Shown: one piece after another, positions 32,247-39,827 of the stretch
Layout of the letters: the number at the start of each line of letters is the position of its first letter
Numbering within the stretch: position 1 is the stretch's first letter
Origin: WACF01 sp040880205
GTDB lineage: Bacteria > Pseudomonadota > Gammaproteobacteria > Pseudomonadales > Cellvibrionaceae
Assembly (NCBI GenBank): GCA_040880205.1
Contig: JBBDIU010000045.1
Location: forward strand, 1-39,827
DNA: 39,827 bases
Reading direction: 5' to 3'
Program-made: the position numbers and the translations under genes
The notes under the pieces: generated by a model
The model's database searches: none
The model's input: only the letters and a program-made list of their open reading frames with translations
What the model was told of the DNA's origin: nothing

Positions 32247-34412
32247 TTAATGCACTATCGTTAACTCCTCTAACAAACTCTCTGCCTCGTCCACGTGCTC
32301 CATCACCCACAACATATATCGCGAATCCACTGCAATTGCGCGATTTTTCTCTTCATCAAAATCCCAGTCGCCGATGATGCTTTCGTAAACGCCGTCAAAC
32401 AACAATCCTACTAATTGTGCATTGCCGTTCATAACGGCGGAACCTGAATTGCCGCCGGTAATGTCCACTGTGCTTAGAAAGTTCACGGGCACCGAATCGA
32501 TGGTATCCAGTTCATAAGCGCCGTAGTGTTTTTCGTCAATCAAGGCCAGTTGCTTTTCGGGAGCATTAAAAGGCGCAACGCCGGTGTCCTTTTCTAGGAT
32601 ACCTTCCAGCGTGGTAAATGGGAGATTGCGCAATCCGTCGCGCGGTTGATTTCCCTTGACCTGGCCGTAGGTCACGCGCAAGGTGCCGTTGGCATCGGCG
32701 TAAACCGGTTTGTTCTGGGCGCGGTTAAATGCGATCAAGGCCTCCATGTAACGCGAGCGCCATTGTTGCATCCTGCCGGCAATGTCCTTCGATTCCAGTT
32801 CCAGTGCCATGCGCGCGTCGTAGGTATCGACCGCGTAGCGAATCATTCTGTCGCGGCTCTTGTGGAAATCCTCGGGCGACTTGTTCATCCACTCCAGTCG
32901 CACGTTTTCCTCATCGAGATCGGAACGGGCGTACATCCGATCAACAGTTCGTCTTAGCTGACTGGTGTTTAGCGAATCCCCAATATTAAAAAAATTGTCG
33001 ATGGCATCCACGCGTTGGGTTTCCGGTAAATCCGCATAGCGGCCCAACAAGTACAGCAAAATCGCCTGATCCACATCTTGGTCATAGTTGCGGGTAAGAC
33101 GTTGTACGGATTGCCGAAAACGGGTGAGGTCGCGTTCCTGATAGCCGGGTTCCCGTTCGCTGTCCGGTTTTTGCCGTTCCATTGCCAAGCGGTATAGGCG
33201 CGCGGCCATGCTGGGCATGCTCGCGTAGTTCATATAGCTCAGTATCAGGTCACGCGCCCGGGTCGATTGGACGCGGTCGATCAGGGCGGTGAGTTCTTCC
33301 ACCGCTGGGCCAAACTGTTCCGCTCTGTCAGCGTCGGCCAGAATCCACTGGGCGAACTCCCGTTCCATCTGCCGGCGTCGTTCCAGGAAATCACTGTGCT
33401 GGTAACTTTCCACCATGGAGCGGTAGTTTTTGGCGTAGTTGGAAAGGCTGGCCAGGGTGCCTTCGTAGTTCAATCGCGCTTGGCTGCCTTCCTCCGAATT
33501 GGCGAGAATGACGTCCATCAGTTCTTCGCGAAGCTGACGGGCTTTAGGGTAAAACCAGGTAAATTGATTTTCCACTTCGTCGGCGGTGCGATAGCGGTTG
33601 GTGCTGCCCGGGTAACCGGCGGCCATCACAAAATCTTCCGCCTGCAAATTCCGTGCGGCAATGTGCAGGAAGCTTTCCGGTTCATAGGGGACATTGTCGC
33701 CATGGTGATCCGCCGGCTTGCCATCGGCCCCCACGTAGGCGCGATAAAAACCGAAGTCACCGGTATGCCGTGGCCACTGCCAATTGTCCACGTCACCGCC
33801 GTATTTTCCGATGCTGGTCGCCGGGGCGTATACCAGGCGCAGGTCTCGTATTTCCAGGCGCTTTACCAGAAAGTACTCCCTTCCATGATGAAAGGCTGGC
33901 ACGGCACAGCGGTGAACGCCGCTTTCCTCGCAGCTTTCAATCAGGGCCTTGGTGTTGTCTTCGATTTGTCGATAGCGATTGATGCCGCTCATGCTTTGGT
34001 TGACGCCCGTCAGCACTTGATCGGTGACCTCGGTTACCGACTCGGTGACATAGACCCGACTGCCTGGCGCGGCGGGGATTTCCTCGTCCAAGGATGCCGC
34101 CAGGAAGCCTTCGGTCAACAGGTTGTTGTCCGGTGAACTGTTGTACTGGATCGAACCGTATACACAGTGGTGGTTGGTTGCCACCAAGCCGCGCGGCGAG
34201 ACAAACGAGGCGCTGCACCCCCCCAGGCTGACGATGGCGTTCATGGGGAATTCCGTCAGGCTGGAAAGCGTGGCGGGATTGATTTGCAGGCCCAGTTCGG
34301 TGAGTCGGTTTTCCAGTTCCGGGAGTTGGTGCGGTTGCCACATGCCCTCGTCGGCAATACCCGAGAGCGGGGTAAAAAATAGAAGTAATAGAAGGAATAT
34401 AACTCGTTTCAT
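32247..34412 (-). CDS. S46 family dipeptidyl-peptidase
   Basis: The 721-residue protein has a signal peptide (MKRVIFLLLLLFFTPLSGIA) and the S46 chymotrypsin-like fold. S46 enzymes (DPP7/DPP11) remove dipeptides from oligopeptide N-termini in the periplasm. The catalytic His lies in VATNHHCVYGSIQ and the Ser in GGNSGSAVMN; the Asp is expected near GDVDNWQWPRHTGDF. After the Ser the segment LLFDGVYE has Gly where DPP11-type enzymes have Arg, so broad DPP7-like specificity is more likely (inference). The ATG chosen is the one directly before the signal peptide; a 40-codon longer frame is rejected. It diverges from an S41 peptidase gene. Confidence 0.92.
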   Translation of the reverse strand: MKRVIFLLLLLFFTPLSGIADEGMWQPHQLPELENRLTELGLQINPATLSSLTEFPMNAIVSLGGCSASFVSPRGLVATNHHCVYGSIQYNSSPDNNLLTEGFLAASLDEEIPAAPGSRVYVTESVTEVTDQVLTGVNQSMSGINRYRQIEDNTKALIESCEESGVHRCAVPAFHHGREYFLVKRLEIRDLRLVYAPATSIGKYGGDVDNWQWPRHTGDFGFYRAYVGADGKPADHHGDNVPYEPESFLHIAARNLQAEDFVMAAGYPGSTNRYRTADEVENQFTWFYPKARQLREELMDVILANSEEGSQARLNYEGTLASLSNYAKNYRSMVESYQHSDFLERRRQMEREFAQWILADADRAEQFGPAVEELTALIDRVQSTRARDLILSYMNYASMPSMAARLYRLAMERQKPDSEREPGYQERDLTRFRQSVQRLTRNYDQDVDQAILLYLLGRYADLPETQRVDAIDNFFNIGDSLNTSQLRRTVDRMYARSDLDEENVRLEWMNKSPEDFHKSRDRMIRYAVDTYDARMALELESKDIAGRMQQWRSRYMEALIAFNRAQNKPVYADANGTLRVTYGQVKGNQPRDGLRNLPFTTLEGILEKDTGVAPFNAPEKQLALIDEKHYGAYELDTIDSVPVNFLSTVDITGGNSGSAVMNGNAQLVGLLFDGVYESIIGDWDFDEEKNRAIAVDSRYMLWVMEHVDEAESLLEELTIVH

Positions 34413-34622
34413 TGATGTCTCCACAAGGTCGGCAAACAAATGACCAAGGACATGTGACCTGGATTGAGCCGAAGGATTCCCTTGGCGCGAAAATCCGCAA
34501 AAGCGAAACAGAATTGTACACCTGATTGCCAACTGAACGTGGCTTTTGCAGGGCTTTTCCTTTACGATTCGTCGTTGCGAATTCGGGTAGCATTGCCTAC
34601 TCTACATGCGCGACGATAAACG

Positions 34623-34652
34623 ATTGCAATAGATGACAATTGCAATAGATGA
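34623..34652. repeat. 14-bp direct repeat before the S41 gene
   Basis: ATTGCAATAGATGA occurs twice with a 16-bp period (34623-34636 and 34639-34652), ending just before the S41 peptidase start. It could be an operator pair or a slippage duplication. Confidence 0.6.
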
Positions 34653-34664
34653 ATGGAGTTGTAC

Positions 34665-36266
34665 GTGCAAGCTGAATTTTCTGTCGGGACGCAGGTCCCC
34701 AAGCCTCGAACGGCCCAAGCTCCACAATCAATGCTCCTTTCAGTATTGCTCTGCTTGACGTTGGGCTTTGCCGGCTGTGGCAGTGACAGTGACAGCGGTC
34801 GACTACCGACCGATAGATGGCAGGCCGGTGTATTTCAGCCGGCCGATAATTTTGTCAATCAATGCCAGGCGCCACGTAGCGGTACGGATCCGAGTACCGG
34901 CGGCCCATTCCCCGATCAACAAGGTACGGGTCTCGACGAACGAAACTTCTTGCGTTCCTGGAGCAACGAGACCTATCTCTGGTACGACGAGATTATTGAT
35001 CGCAATCCAGCTAATTATGAAACACCGGAATATTTTGATCTGTTGAAAACCGACGCCACGACCCCATCCGGCAACCCCAAGGATCAATTCCATTTTTCCA
35101 TACCCACCGATCAATGGCAGTCGCAGTCCCAGTCGGGTGTTTCGGTTGGGTACGGCGCAACCTGGGTGCTACTTAAGGCCACGCCACCTCGCGAATTGAT
35201 CGTGGCCTATGTGGAGCCGGGCTCGCCGGCTGCAAGTGGCGATGCCAACTTGCGGCGCGGTGACAGAGTAGTCGCCATTGATGGCGTTAGGCTGGAGGAC
35301 GGCGACGACGTTGGCACGTTGAATGCGGGACTCAGCCCATCGCAGCAGGGTGAAACACATGAATTTACCGTGCGAGACGTAGACGGTAACCTGCGTCCGT
35401 CCTTTTCCATGTCCGCCGACAATATCACCCAATCTCCAGTCCTCGAAGTCGCAACCTTGAGCAGTGGCGAGGTCGGTTACATTTTGTTTAACGACCATAT
35501 TGCAACCGCGGAAGCGCAGTTGATCGATGCTATTACCCAACTGCATGATGCCGGCATTGAAGATCTGGTGCTGGATGTCCGCTATAATGGCGGGGGGTTT
35601 CTCGCCATCGCCAGCCAGCTGGCGTATATGATTGCCGGCCCGACAAACATTGCGGGTCGAGAATTCGAGACCCTGACGTTTAATGACAAGCGCACCGACG
35701 AAAACGTCGTAATTCCCTTCGTGAACGAGACCGTCGGTTTGTCGGTGCCGGAATTCCAGCCTCTGCCGACACTAGGTCTCAGTCGTGTTTTTGTGTTGAC
35801 GGGTCCCGGTACCTGTTCCGCCAGTGAATCCATTATGAACGGCCTGCGCGGTGTGGATGTTGAAGTGATTCAGATTGGCTCTACAACCTGTGGCAAGCCA
35901 TACGGCTTTTACCCACAAGATAATTGTGGCACCACCTATTTCACGGTTCAATTTAGAGGGGAAAACGCCAAGGGCTTTGGCGATTACCCGGATGGCTTCT
36001 CACCGGAGGATCAAGTGAGCAACGCCGGCGTACCGATTCCCGGTTGTTCAATCGGCGATGACTTTACAAATGAATTGGGTGATCCCGATGAAGCGCGCCT
36101 GGCGGCGGCCCTACAGTATCGCAACAGTTCCAGCTGCTCGCTGACTCCCAGTAGCTTCGGCCAATTCACATTCAGTGCCTCTCTTGCGTCGCCATCCACG
36201 CTGTCCGCCATCGATGGACGCGTCCTCAAATCGCGCGGCTTACAAGGCCGGCTTATGCACCAGTGA
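34665..36266 (+). CDS. S41 family peptidase, lipoprotein
   Basis: This 533-residue protein is a C-terminal-processing-type serine peptidase. A hydrophobic segment ending LTLGFAGC looks like a lipobox, so it should be lipid-anchored in the periplasm. A helical N-terminal domain with FLRSWSNETYLWYDEI, a PDZ-like domain (about 180-255, with AYVEPGSPAASGDANLRRGD), and the S41 catalytic domain follow. The nucleophile lies in GPGTCSASESIMNGL and the probable Lys in STTCGKPYGFYP. The GTG start has GGAG 6 nt upstream; an ATG 12 bp earlier and a later ATG at the hydrophobic core are alternatives. The next gene overlaps its stop by 4 bp. Confidence 0.86.
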   Translation: MQAEFSVGTQVPKPRTAQAPQSMLLSVLLCLTLGFAGCGSDSDSGRLPTDRWQAGVFQPADNFVNQCQAPRSGTDPSTGGPFPDQQGTGLDERNFLRSWSNETYLWYDEIIDRNPANYETPEYFDLLKTDATTPSGNPKDQFHFSIPTDQWQSQSQSGVSVGYGATWVLLKATPPRELIVAYVEPGSPAASGDANLRRGDRVVAIDGVRLEDGDDVGTLNAGLSPSQQGETHEFTVRDVDGNLRPSFSMSADNITQSPVLEVATLSSGEVGYILFNDHIATAEAQLIDAITQLHDAGIEDLVLDVRYNGGGFLAIASQLAYMIAGPTNIAGREFETLTFNDKRTDENVVIPFVNETVGLSVPEFQPLPTLGLSRVFVLTGPGTCSASESIMNGLRGVDVEVIQIGSTTCGKPYGFYPQDNCGTTYFTVQFRGENAKGFGDYPDGFSPEDQVSNAGVPIPGCSIGDDFTNELGDPDEARLAAALQYRNSSSCSLTPSSFGQFTFSASLASPSTLSAIDGRVLKSRGLQGRLMHQ

Positions 36267-36667
36267 GGCACGTTTTGTTGAAATTGTTGGGTATTACCAG
36301 GCTCGTGTCTCTCGCATTTTGTGTTTGGGCCTTGTCGAGCTGTAAGAATGGCACGATGAAAGAGGAAATCGCCGCACTGATTACCGATCCGACACCGGCC
36401 AGCCGGGCCGAATTGCAAAATATTGTTTCCACCGCGCTCCATGGTGCCCACGTGAATCTGGCGGATGACGCATTGACGGAAAGCAGTACACTCGTTATCG
36501 AACGTCAGCCCCGCCGCGATCCGCTTGGCAATCGGCTACCGGGCCGTACCTTGGAAACCCCCGAACGCTTTCACCTGCTGTTGAGCGGCGGTAAATGTGT
36601 GTTGGTGCATCATAATTCCGAACAGCGTTGGGAGCTGCGAGAGGCCAGTTGCAGAGCGGCCGATTAA
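36263..36667 (+). CDS. small putative lipoprotein
   Basis: I do not recognise this 134-residue protein. It starts with GTG overlapping the S41 stop by 4 bp, so translation is probably coupled. Its N-terminus has a basic start and a hydrophobic stretch ending CVWALSSCKNG, a plausible lipobox. The mature part is short, with an ERFHLLLSGGKCVLVHHN strand-like segment and paired Cys residues. It may assist the S41 peptidase (inference from coupling only). Its end overlaps the convergent SDR gene by 4 bp. Confidence 0.7.
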   Translation: MRHVLLKLLGITRLVSLAFCVWALSSCKNGTMKEEIAALITDPTPASRAELQNIVSTALHGAHVNLADDALTESSTLVIERQPRRDPLGNRLPGRTLETPERFHLLLSGGKCVLVHHNSEQRWELREASCRAAD

Positions 36668-37458
36668 ATCCCCGTCACCGAGATAGAACCATCCACCGGT
36701 AACACCACCCCGTTGACAAAGGAAGCCGCATCACTGCACAACATGACAATCGGACCCACAAGTTCGGGTAGTTCCCCCAGTCGTTTGGCGGGCATGCGTG
36801 CGACAAACTCCTTGCCGGCATCGGATTCAAAAAATTCATCGTTAATTTCTGTTTTGAACCACCCCGGTGCGATCGCATTCACGCGAATGTTGTACTTCAT
36901 CAAATCCAGGGACATGGCTCGGGTCAGTTGCACCACCGCGCCCTTGGAGGCGCAATAGGAAGTCTGGCCGGGTTTGGCGGTCAGGCCCAGCACCGAAGCA
37001 ATATTGACAATGCTCCCTGGCGATTTAGCGGCAACCATACGTTGCGCGGTCTCCTGTGCGACATTCCACACGCCCTTGAAATTGGTGTCCATTACGAAAT
37101 CCCGATCCGCATCGTCAATCCTAATAAAATTTCGCGGGCTCGCTACGCCAGCATTGTTGATAACCGTGTTAACGGTACCGAAGGATTTTTCCGCCTGATC
37201 CAAGGCGGCCTGAATACTGCCGCGATCCGTTACATCCATCGCCACCGCAATGGCTTTCCCGCCCCGCTCACAAATGCCCTTCACCAGCGTATTCAACTTG
37301 TCCTCGCGCCGTGCGGCCGCGACAATCTTTGCCCCGGCCGACGCAAGCCCTTCAGCTACAGCAGCCCCGATTCCACTCGAGGCCCCGGTAACCAGCGCAA
37401 CCCTGTTCTCCAGGGAAAAGGCCTGCAGCGAAAAGTTGTTTAAGGAAACGTTTTGCAT
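36664..37458 (-). CDS. short-chain dehydrogenase/reductase
   Basis: The 264-residue classical SDR has the cofactor motif VALVTGASSGIGAAVAEG, NNAG in TVINNAGVA, the catalytic Ser in IVNIASVLG and YCASKGAV with the YxxxK pair. PGW and the C-terminal VLPVDGSIS are also typical. It is cytosolic and NAD(P)-dependent; the ARREDK after strand 2 suggests NADPH preference, but the substrate cannot be read from the sequence. The gene is minus-strand, convergent with the small lipoprotein, and downstream of the CocE-type hydrolase gene with a heptamer array between them. Confidence 0.93.
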   Translation of the reverse strand: MQNVSLNNFSLQAFSLENRVALVTGASSGIGAAVAEGLASAGAKIVAAARREDKLNTLVKGICERGGKAIAVAMDVTDRGSIQAALDQAEKSFGTVNTVINNAGVASPRNFIRIDDADRDFVMDTNFKGVWNVAQETAQRMVAAKSPGSIVNIASVLGLTAKPGQTSYCASKGAVVQLTRAMSLDLMKYNIRVNAIAPGWFKTEINDEFFESDAGKEFVARMPAKRLGELPELVGPIVMLCSDAASFVNGVVLPVDGSISVTGI

Positions 37459-37518
37459 TATTTATTATCCGCTCGTCGAAAATCCCCATTGTAACGAACA
37501 ACACCGATTTTTATAATA

Positions 37519-37567
37519 CTATCCACTATCCACTATCCACTATCCACTATCCACTATCCACTATCCA
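37519..37567 (-). repeat. heptamer array G (AGTGGAT, 7 units)
   Basis: Seven perfect CTATCCA units on the plus strand (AGTGGAT on the minus strand) plus one degenerate unit fill the gap between the SDR start and the hydrolase stop. The array ends about 7 bp before that stop. Confidence 0.92.
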
Positions 37568-37573
37568 CCATCC

Positions 37574-39604
37574 CTACAAATTATCCCTAGGAATACAAGT
37601 ATCCCAATTGTTGGCAAAGATACGTTTATCCCCCTCCCATGCATCCAATTCGGCGTGTATGTAAAAATTTTTTTCATCCGCCGTCAGTACGGTGCGAGTG
37701 GTGGTCCCCACCCGCCAATTGCCCCGGTAAAAGCCACGTTCAGTCTGGGTTTCGCCGCGCAGAGAGGTAAAATCGTCGTCCAGATAGCTGTACCAGTTCC
37801 AGGTGCGGTCAGTGATTTCCAGGTCGATATCCTCCAACCGATAACGGCCTTCATCTTTTACTATCTCCTGGGTCGACAGGTCTGTCGCCAGGTCCCGATG
37901 TACCAGCCAGTTGTGTTCGGGTTTTTCCAATTGGGTTCTCGGCGCCGGCGGCGTGGCTTCCGGGGGCGCAAAGGTGATGTTTGTGTCACCCGGCTGCGGT
38001 GATCGGACCGGGACAGACAGCGCGCTGTCATTGAGTTGGATGTCGAGGCACACCGGACGCGGCGGCGCCCAAGCCAACGGCCAATAGGATGTGGAAATAC
38101 TGAGCCGAAGGCGGTGGCCGACGGGGATCGTCTGGGCAATATTGTTCAATACCACCCGGATCCGTTCCGGTTCTCCGGGCACCAGCTCCCGGGGCCGATC
38201 ATGACCCTGGCGGTGATTGAGGTTGAGCAAGCCATAGGTAATTCGGGTAGCCTTGCCATCCGGTGCCACATCGGACAGGCGCACCCCGATCATGGCCATG
38301 GCTTGGTTTGCCACCACGACCGCTTCCAAGGCCGGGGCCCCCAGCATGGTCAGGTCTTCCCGCAAGGGTTCGGACTGGAAGACCAGCGCGCCGCCGTCTT
38401 CCTCCCGCTGATCATGGGGCAAATCGGGGGCCGCCGTGTAGGAGCACCACTTGCCGGCAAACAGCCCCACGCTAAGAGGTGATTGGATTGATTCAAACTG
38501 AGGTTCGAGTTTGTGCCCCGGACGCTCGCAAAGTAAGTGACCACTCCCCAACCACAGACGCCGTGTTTCAATGTGGGGCGAGGGCCATTGGTCTTCCCCG
38601 ATCCAGTGACCGGAGCGCTGGTTGTAAGAAGTCGTGGGAGGCACACTGTCCTGCATCCAGACTCGCAGGATGGGCTCTCTCATGATCCCCGTGTCCTTGC
38701 CCTTCAGCCAGTGATCCCACCAACGCAACGCCTCTTGCAGGAAGCCGATGGCGGGCCCCGGAATGCCCAGATGCGGATACTTGTGGCCCCAGGGGCCGAC
38801 AAGAGCCAGGCGCGGCACCTGTAAATGTTCCAGCAGGCGAAAGATGGCGTTGGTGTAACCGTCGGTCCAGCCGCCCACCGCCATAACCGGGCAGCGAATG
38901 GCCGCGTAATCCTCACAGACTGAACCCTCGCGCCAGTATTCATCACGCCATTGGTGGCGCAGCCATTTTTCCAGCCACAGGCCACTGCCTTGCAAGCGCT
39001 CCAGCCACATTTCCCGCCAGCGCTCGCCTACCAGTGCCGGGTCCGGTGGACAACTATTGGCCGAGAGCATAGTGGTGGATTCCGACAGATTATCCGTGAG
39101 CAGGCAGCCGCCCATGTAATGCATATTGTCGCGGTACAGGTCGTCAGTGGAACATGAACTGATAACGGCCTTGAGTGCTTTCGGACGTCGCGCGGCAATT
39201 TGCAAGGCATTAAACCCGCCCCAGGAGATGCCCATCATTCCCACTTGGCCGTCGCACCAGGCTTGTTGGGCAATCCACTCAATGGCCTGTTCGCCATCCG
39301 CCAGTTCCTGCCCCCGGTACTGATCATGCAGGACGCCATCGGCCTCGCCGCTGCCGCGCAAGTCCACACGTAGGCAGGCATAGCCGTGGCCAGCCAGATA
39401 GGGGTGAATCATTTCGTCGCGCGAGCGGGTCAGGTCGCGTTTGCGGTAGGGAATGTATTCCAAAATTGCGGGCACCGGCCGTTGCCCGGCGTCCCTTGGG
39501 TGCCACAGTCGTGCCGCCAATCGCTGCCCATCCGGCAGGGGTATCCACAAGTGTTCTTTGCTTTCGACCGGATGGGGAAGACTTTCGATATCTCGCCATC
39601 GCAT
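37574..39604 (-). CDS. CocE/NonD family hydrolase
   Basis: The 676-residue protein is an alpha/beta hydrolase of the CocE/NonD (X-Pro dipeptidyl-peptidase-like) group. The N-terminal catalytic domain has WIPLPDGQRLAARLWHP, the oxyanion-region DLRGSGEADG and the nucleophile in MMGISWGGFNALQIA. A helical cap covers about 150-250, and a His region lies near GPWGHKYPHLG. The C-terminal half (about 330-560) fits the jelly-roll PepX C-terminal domain. No signal peptide is seen, so it is probably cytosolic. The actual ester or peptide substrate is unknown. A short heptamer array lies just upstream of its start. Confidence 0.9.
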   Translation of the reverse strand: MRWRDIESLPHPVESKEHLWIPLPDGQRLAARLWHPRDAGQRPVPAILEYIPYRKRDLTRSRDEMIHPYLAGHGYACLRVDLRGSGEADGVLHDQYRGQELADGEQAIEWIAQQAWCDGQVGMMGISWGGFNALQIAARRPKALKAVISSCSTDDLYRDNMHYMGGCLLTDNLSESTTMLSANSCPPDPALVGERWREMWLERLQGSGLWLEKWLRHQWRDEYWREGSVCEDYAAIRCPVMAVGGWTDGYTNAIFRLLEHLQVPRLALVGPWGHKYPHLGIPGPAIGFLQEALRWWDHWLKGKDTGIMREPILRVWMQDSVPPTTSYNQRSGHWIGEDQWPSPHIETRRLWLGSGHLLCERPGHKLEPQFESIQSPLSVGLFAGKWCSYTAAPDLPHDQREEDGGALVFQSEPLREDLTMLGAPALEAVVVANQAMAMIGVRLSDVAPDGKATRITYGLLNLNHRQGHDRPRELVPGEPERIRVVLNNIAQTIPVGHRLRLSISTSYWPLAWAPPRPVCLDIQLNDSALSVPVRSPQPGDTNITFAPPEATPPAPRTQLEKPEHNWLVHRDLATDLSTQEIVKDEGRYRLEDIDLEITDRTWNWYSYLDDDFTSLRGETQTERGFYRGNWRVGTTTRTVLTADEKNFYIHAELDAWEGDKRIFANNWDTCIPRDNL

Positions 39605-39615
39605 GGAGTTTTAGA

Positions 39616-39643
39616 CGTAAAACGTGAAACGTAAAATGTGGAA
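39616..39643 (+). repeat. heptamer array H (CGTRAAA, 4 units)
   Basis: Units read CGTAAAA, CGTGAAA, CGTAAAA, TGTGGAA. The array lies 12 bp from the hydrolase start, between it and the end of the next minus-strand gene. Confidence 0.75.
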
Positions 39644-39672
39644 CATCCTCGCGTCCCCCCTCCCAGACGTAT

Positions 39673-39827
39673 TCATCCCGCCGCCTTTACCGGGGCAAAT
39701 TCGAAGGGCAAGAGTTCCGTGGCGCGCTTGTATTTCTGCTCCATTTCCGCCACGGAATTGGCCGCCACCAGTATCTCCGCCAGCACGTAGCTGTAAGCGT
39801 CCTGGTCTACAAGGTTGGATAGCTGCT
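39673..39827 (-). CDS. C-terminal fragment of an unknown protein (cut by window edge)
   Basis: A minus-strand frame enters from the right edge and ends at a TGA at 39673-39675, giving about 50 residues. The fragment includes DQDAYSYVLAEILVAANSV and then MEQKYKRATELLPFEFAP, amphipathic helical sequence of normal protein composition. The family cannot be named from this piece. The order and strand suggest it may lie upstream of the hydrolase gene in the same unit, about 70 bp apart. Confidence 0.6.
   Translation of the reverse strand, partial: QLSNLVDQDAYSYVLAEILVAANSVAEMEQKYKRATELLPFEFAPVKAAG

Noticed and set aside
33267..34136. 289-codon plus-strand frame in the S46 gene
   Set aside because: Antisense shadow; no motif, and the S46 catalytic residues are on the minus strand.
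34413..34532. Longer start for the S46 peptidase
   Set aside because: It would place 40 residues before the signal peptide and run into the divergent promoter region.

Overview
The window looks like core chromosome of a marine-type gammaproteobacterium, perhaps near Cellvibrionales. The signs are the xseB-ispA-dxs order, a fabA-fabB pair, rplU-rpmA-obgE, a CpsG-type phosphomannomutase, and regulators of the marine proteobacterial dedicated sortase system. No taxonomic search was possible, so the placement is inference. No tRNA, rRNA, CRISPR array, prophage or intact insertion sequence was seen.

Layout. 0.2-4.8 kb (minus strand): isoprenoid genes xseB-ispA-dxs, then a DUF418 membrane protein. 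4.8-5.4 kb: two tandem candidate small RNAs of the RsmY/RsmZ (CsrA-sequestering) type, each with GGA-bearing hairpins, an intrinsic terminator and a GacA-box-like upstream site. 5.4-9.7 kb: a variant of the Anbu (proteasome-like peptidase) cluster, with a circularly permuted ATP-grasp, an alpha-E protein, a zinc metallopeptidase and a tail-to-tail Anbu peptidase. 10.2-12.9 kb: an HNH endonuclease, an uncharacterised exported protein and a degenerate RmlD-like protein. 12.9-14.8 kb: fabA-fabB. 15.2-20.5 kb: galU, manB, pgi and ispB. 20.7-26.8 kb: an acyl-CoA synthetase, rplU, rpmA, obgE, proB and rpsT. 27-30.6 kb: pdsS, pdsR and pdsO without sortase or sortase target nearby. 31-39.6 kb: mainly exported peptidases and hydrolases (S46, S41, CocE/NonD), two uncharacterised exported proteins and an SDR oxidoreductase. 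A minus-strand gene is cut by the right edge.

The intergenic DNA is unusually rich in structure. (1) Arrays of 7-bp repeats occur at seven loci. The unit sequence changes but the period and a GT core (NGTNNNN) do not, and two genes (pgi, pdsS) have their stop codon inside an array. (2) A 170-190 bp repeat with terminal inverted repeats and several hairpins occurs twice, once contributing the ispB stop. (3) The 608-bp obgE-proB gap holds a perfect 30-bp inverted repeat and four hairpins with AGGA/AGGGA loops. ARGGAU-type loops recur in the second repeat family and resemble CsrA sites, suggesting a link to the candidate Rsm RNAs that is still only a hypothesis.

Gene interplay. GalU, ManB and Pgi feed sugar-nucleotide and envelope polysaccharide synthesis. 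Dxs, IspA and IspB make prenyl diphosphates for quinones. FabA/FabB make unsaturated fatty acids. The strongest candidates for new biology are the paired small RNAs, the rearranged Anbu cluster, the orphan Pds regulators and the heptamer arrays.
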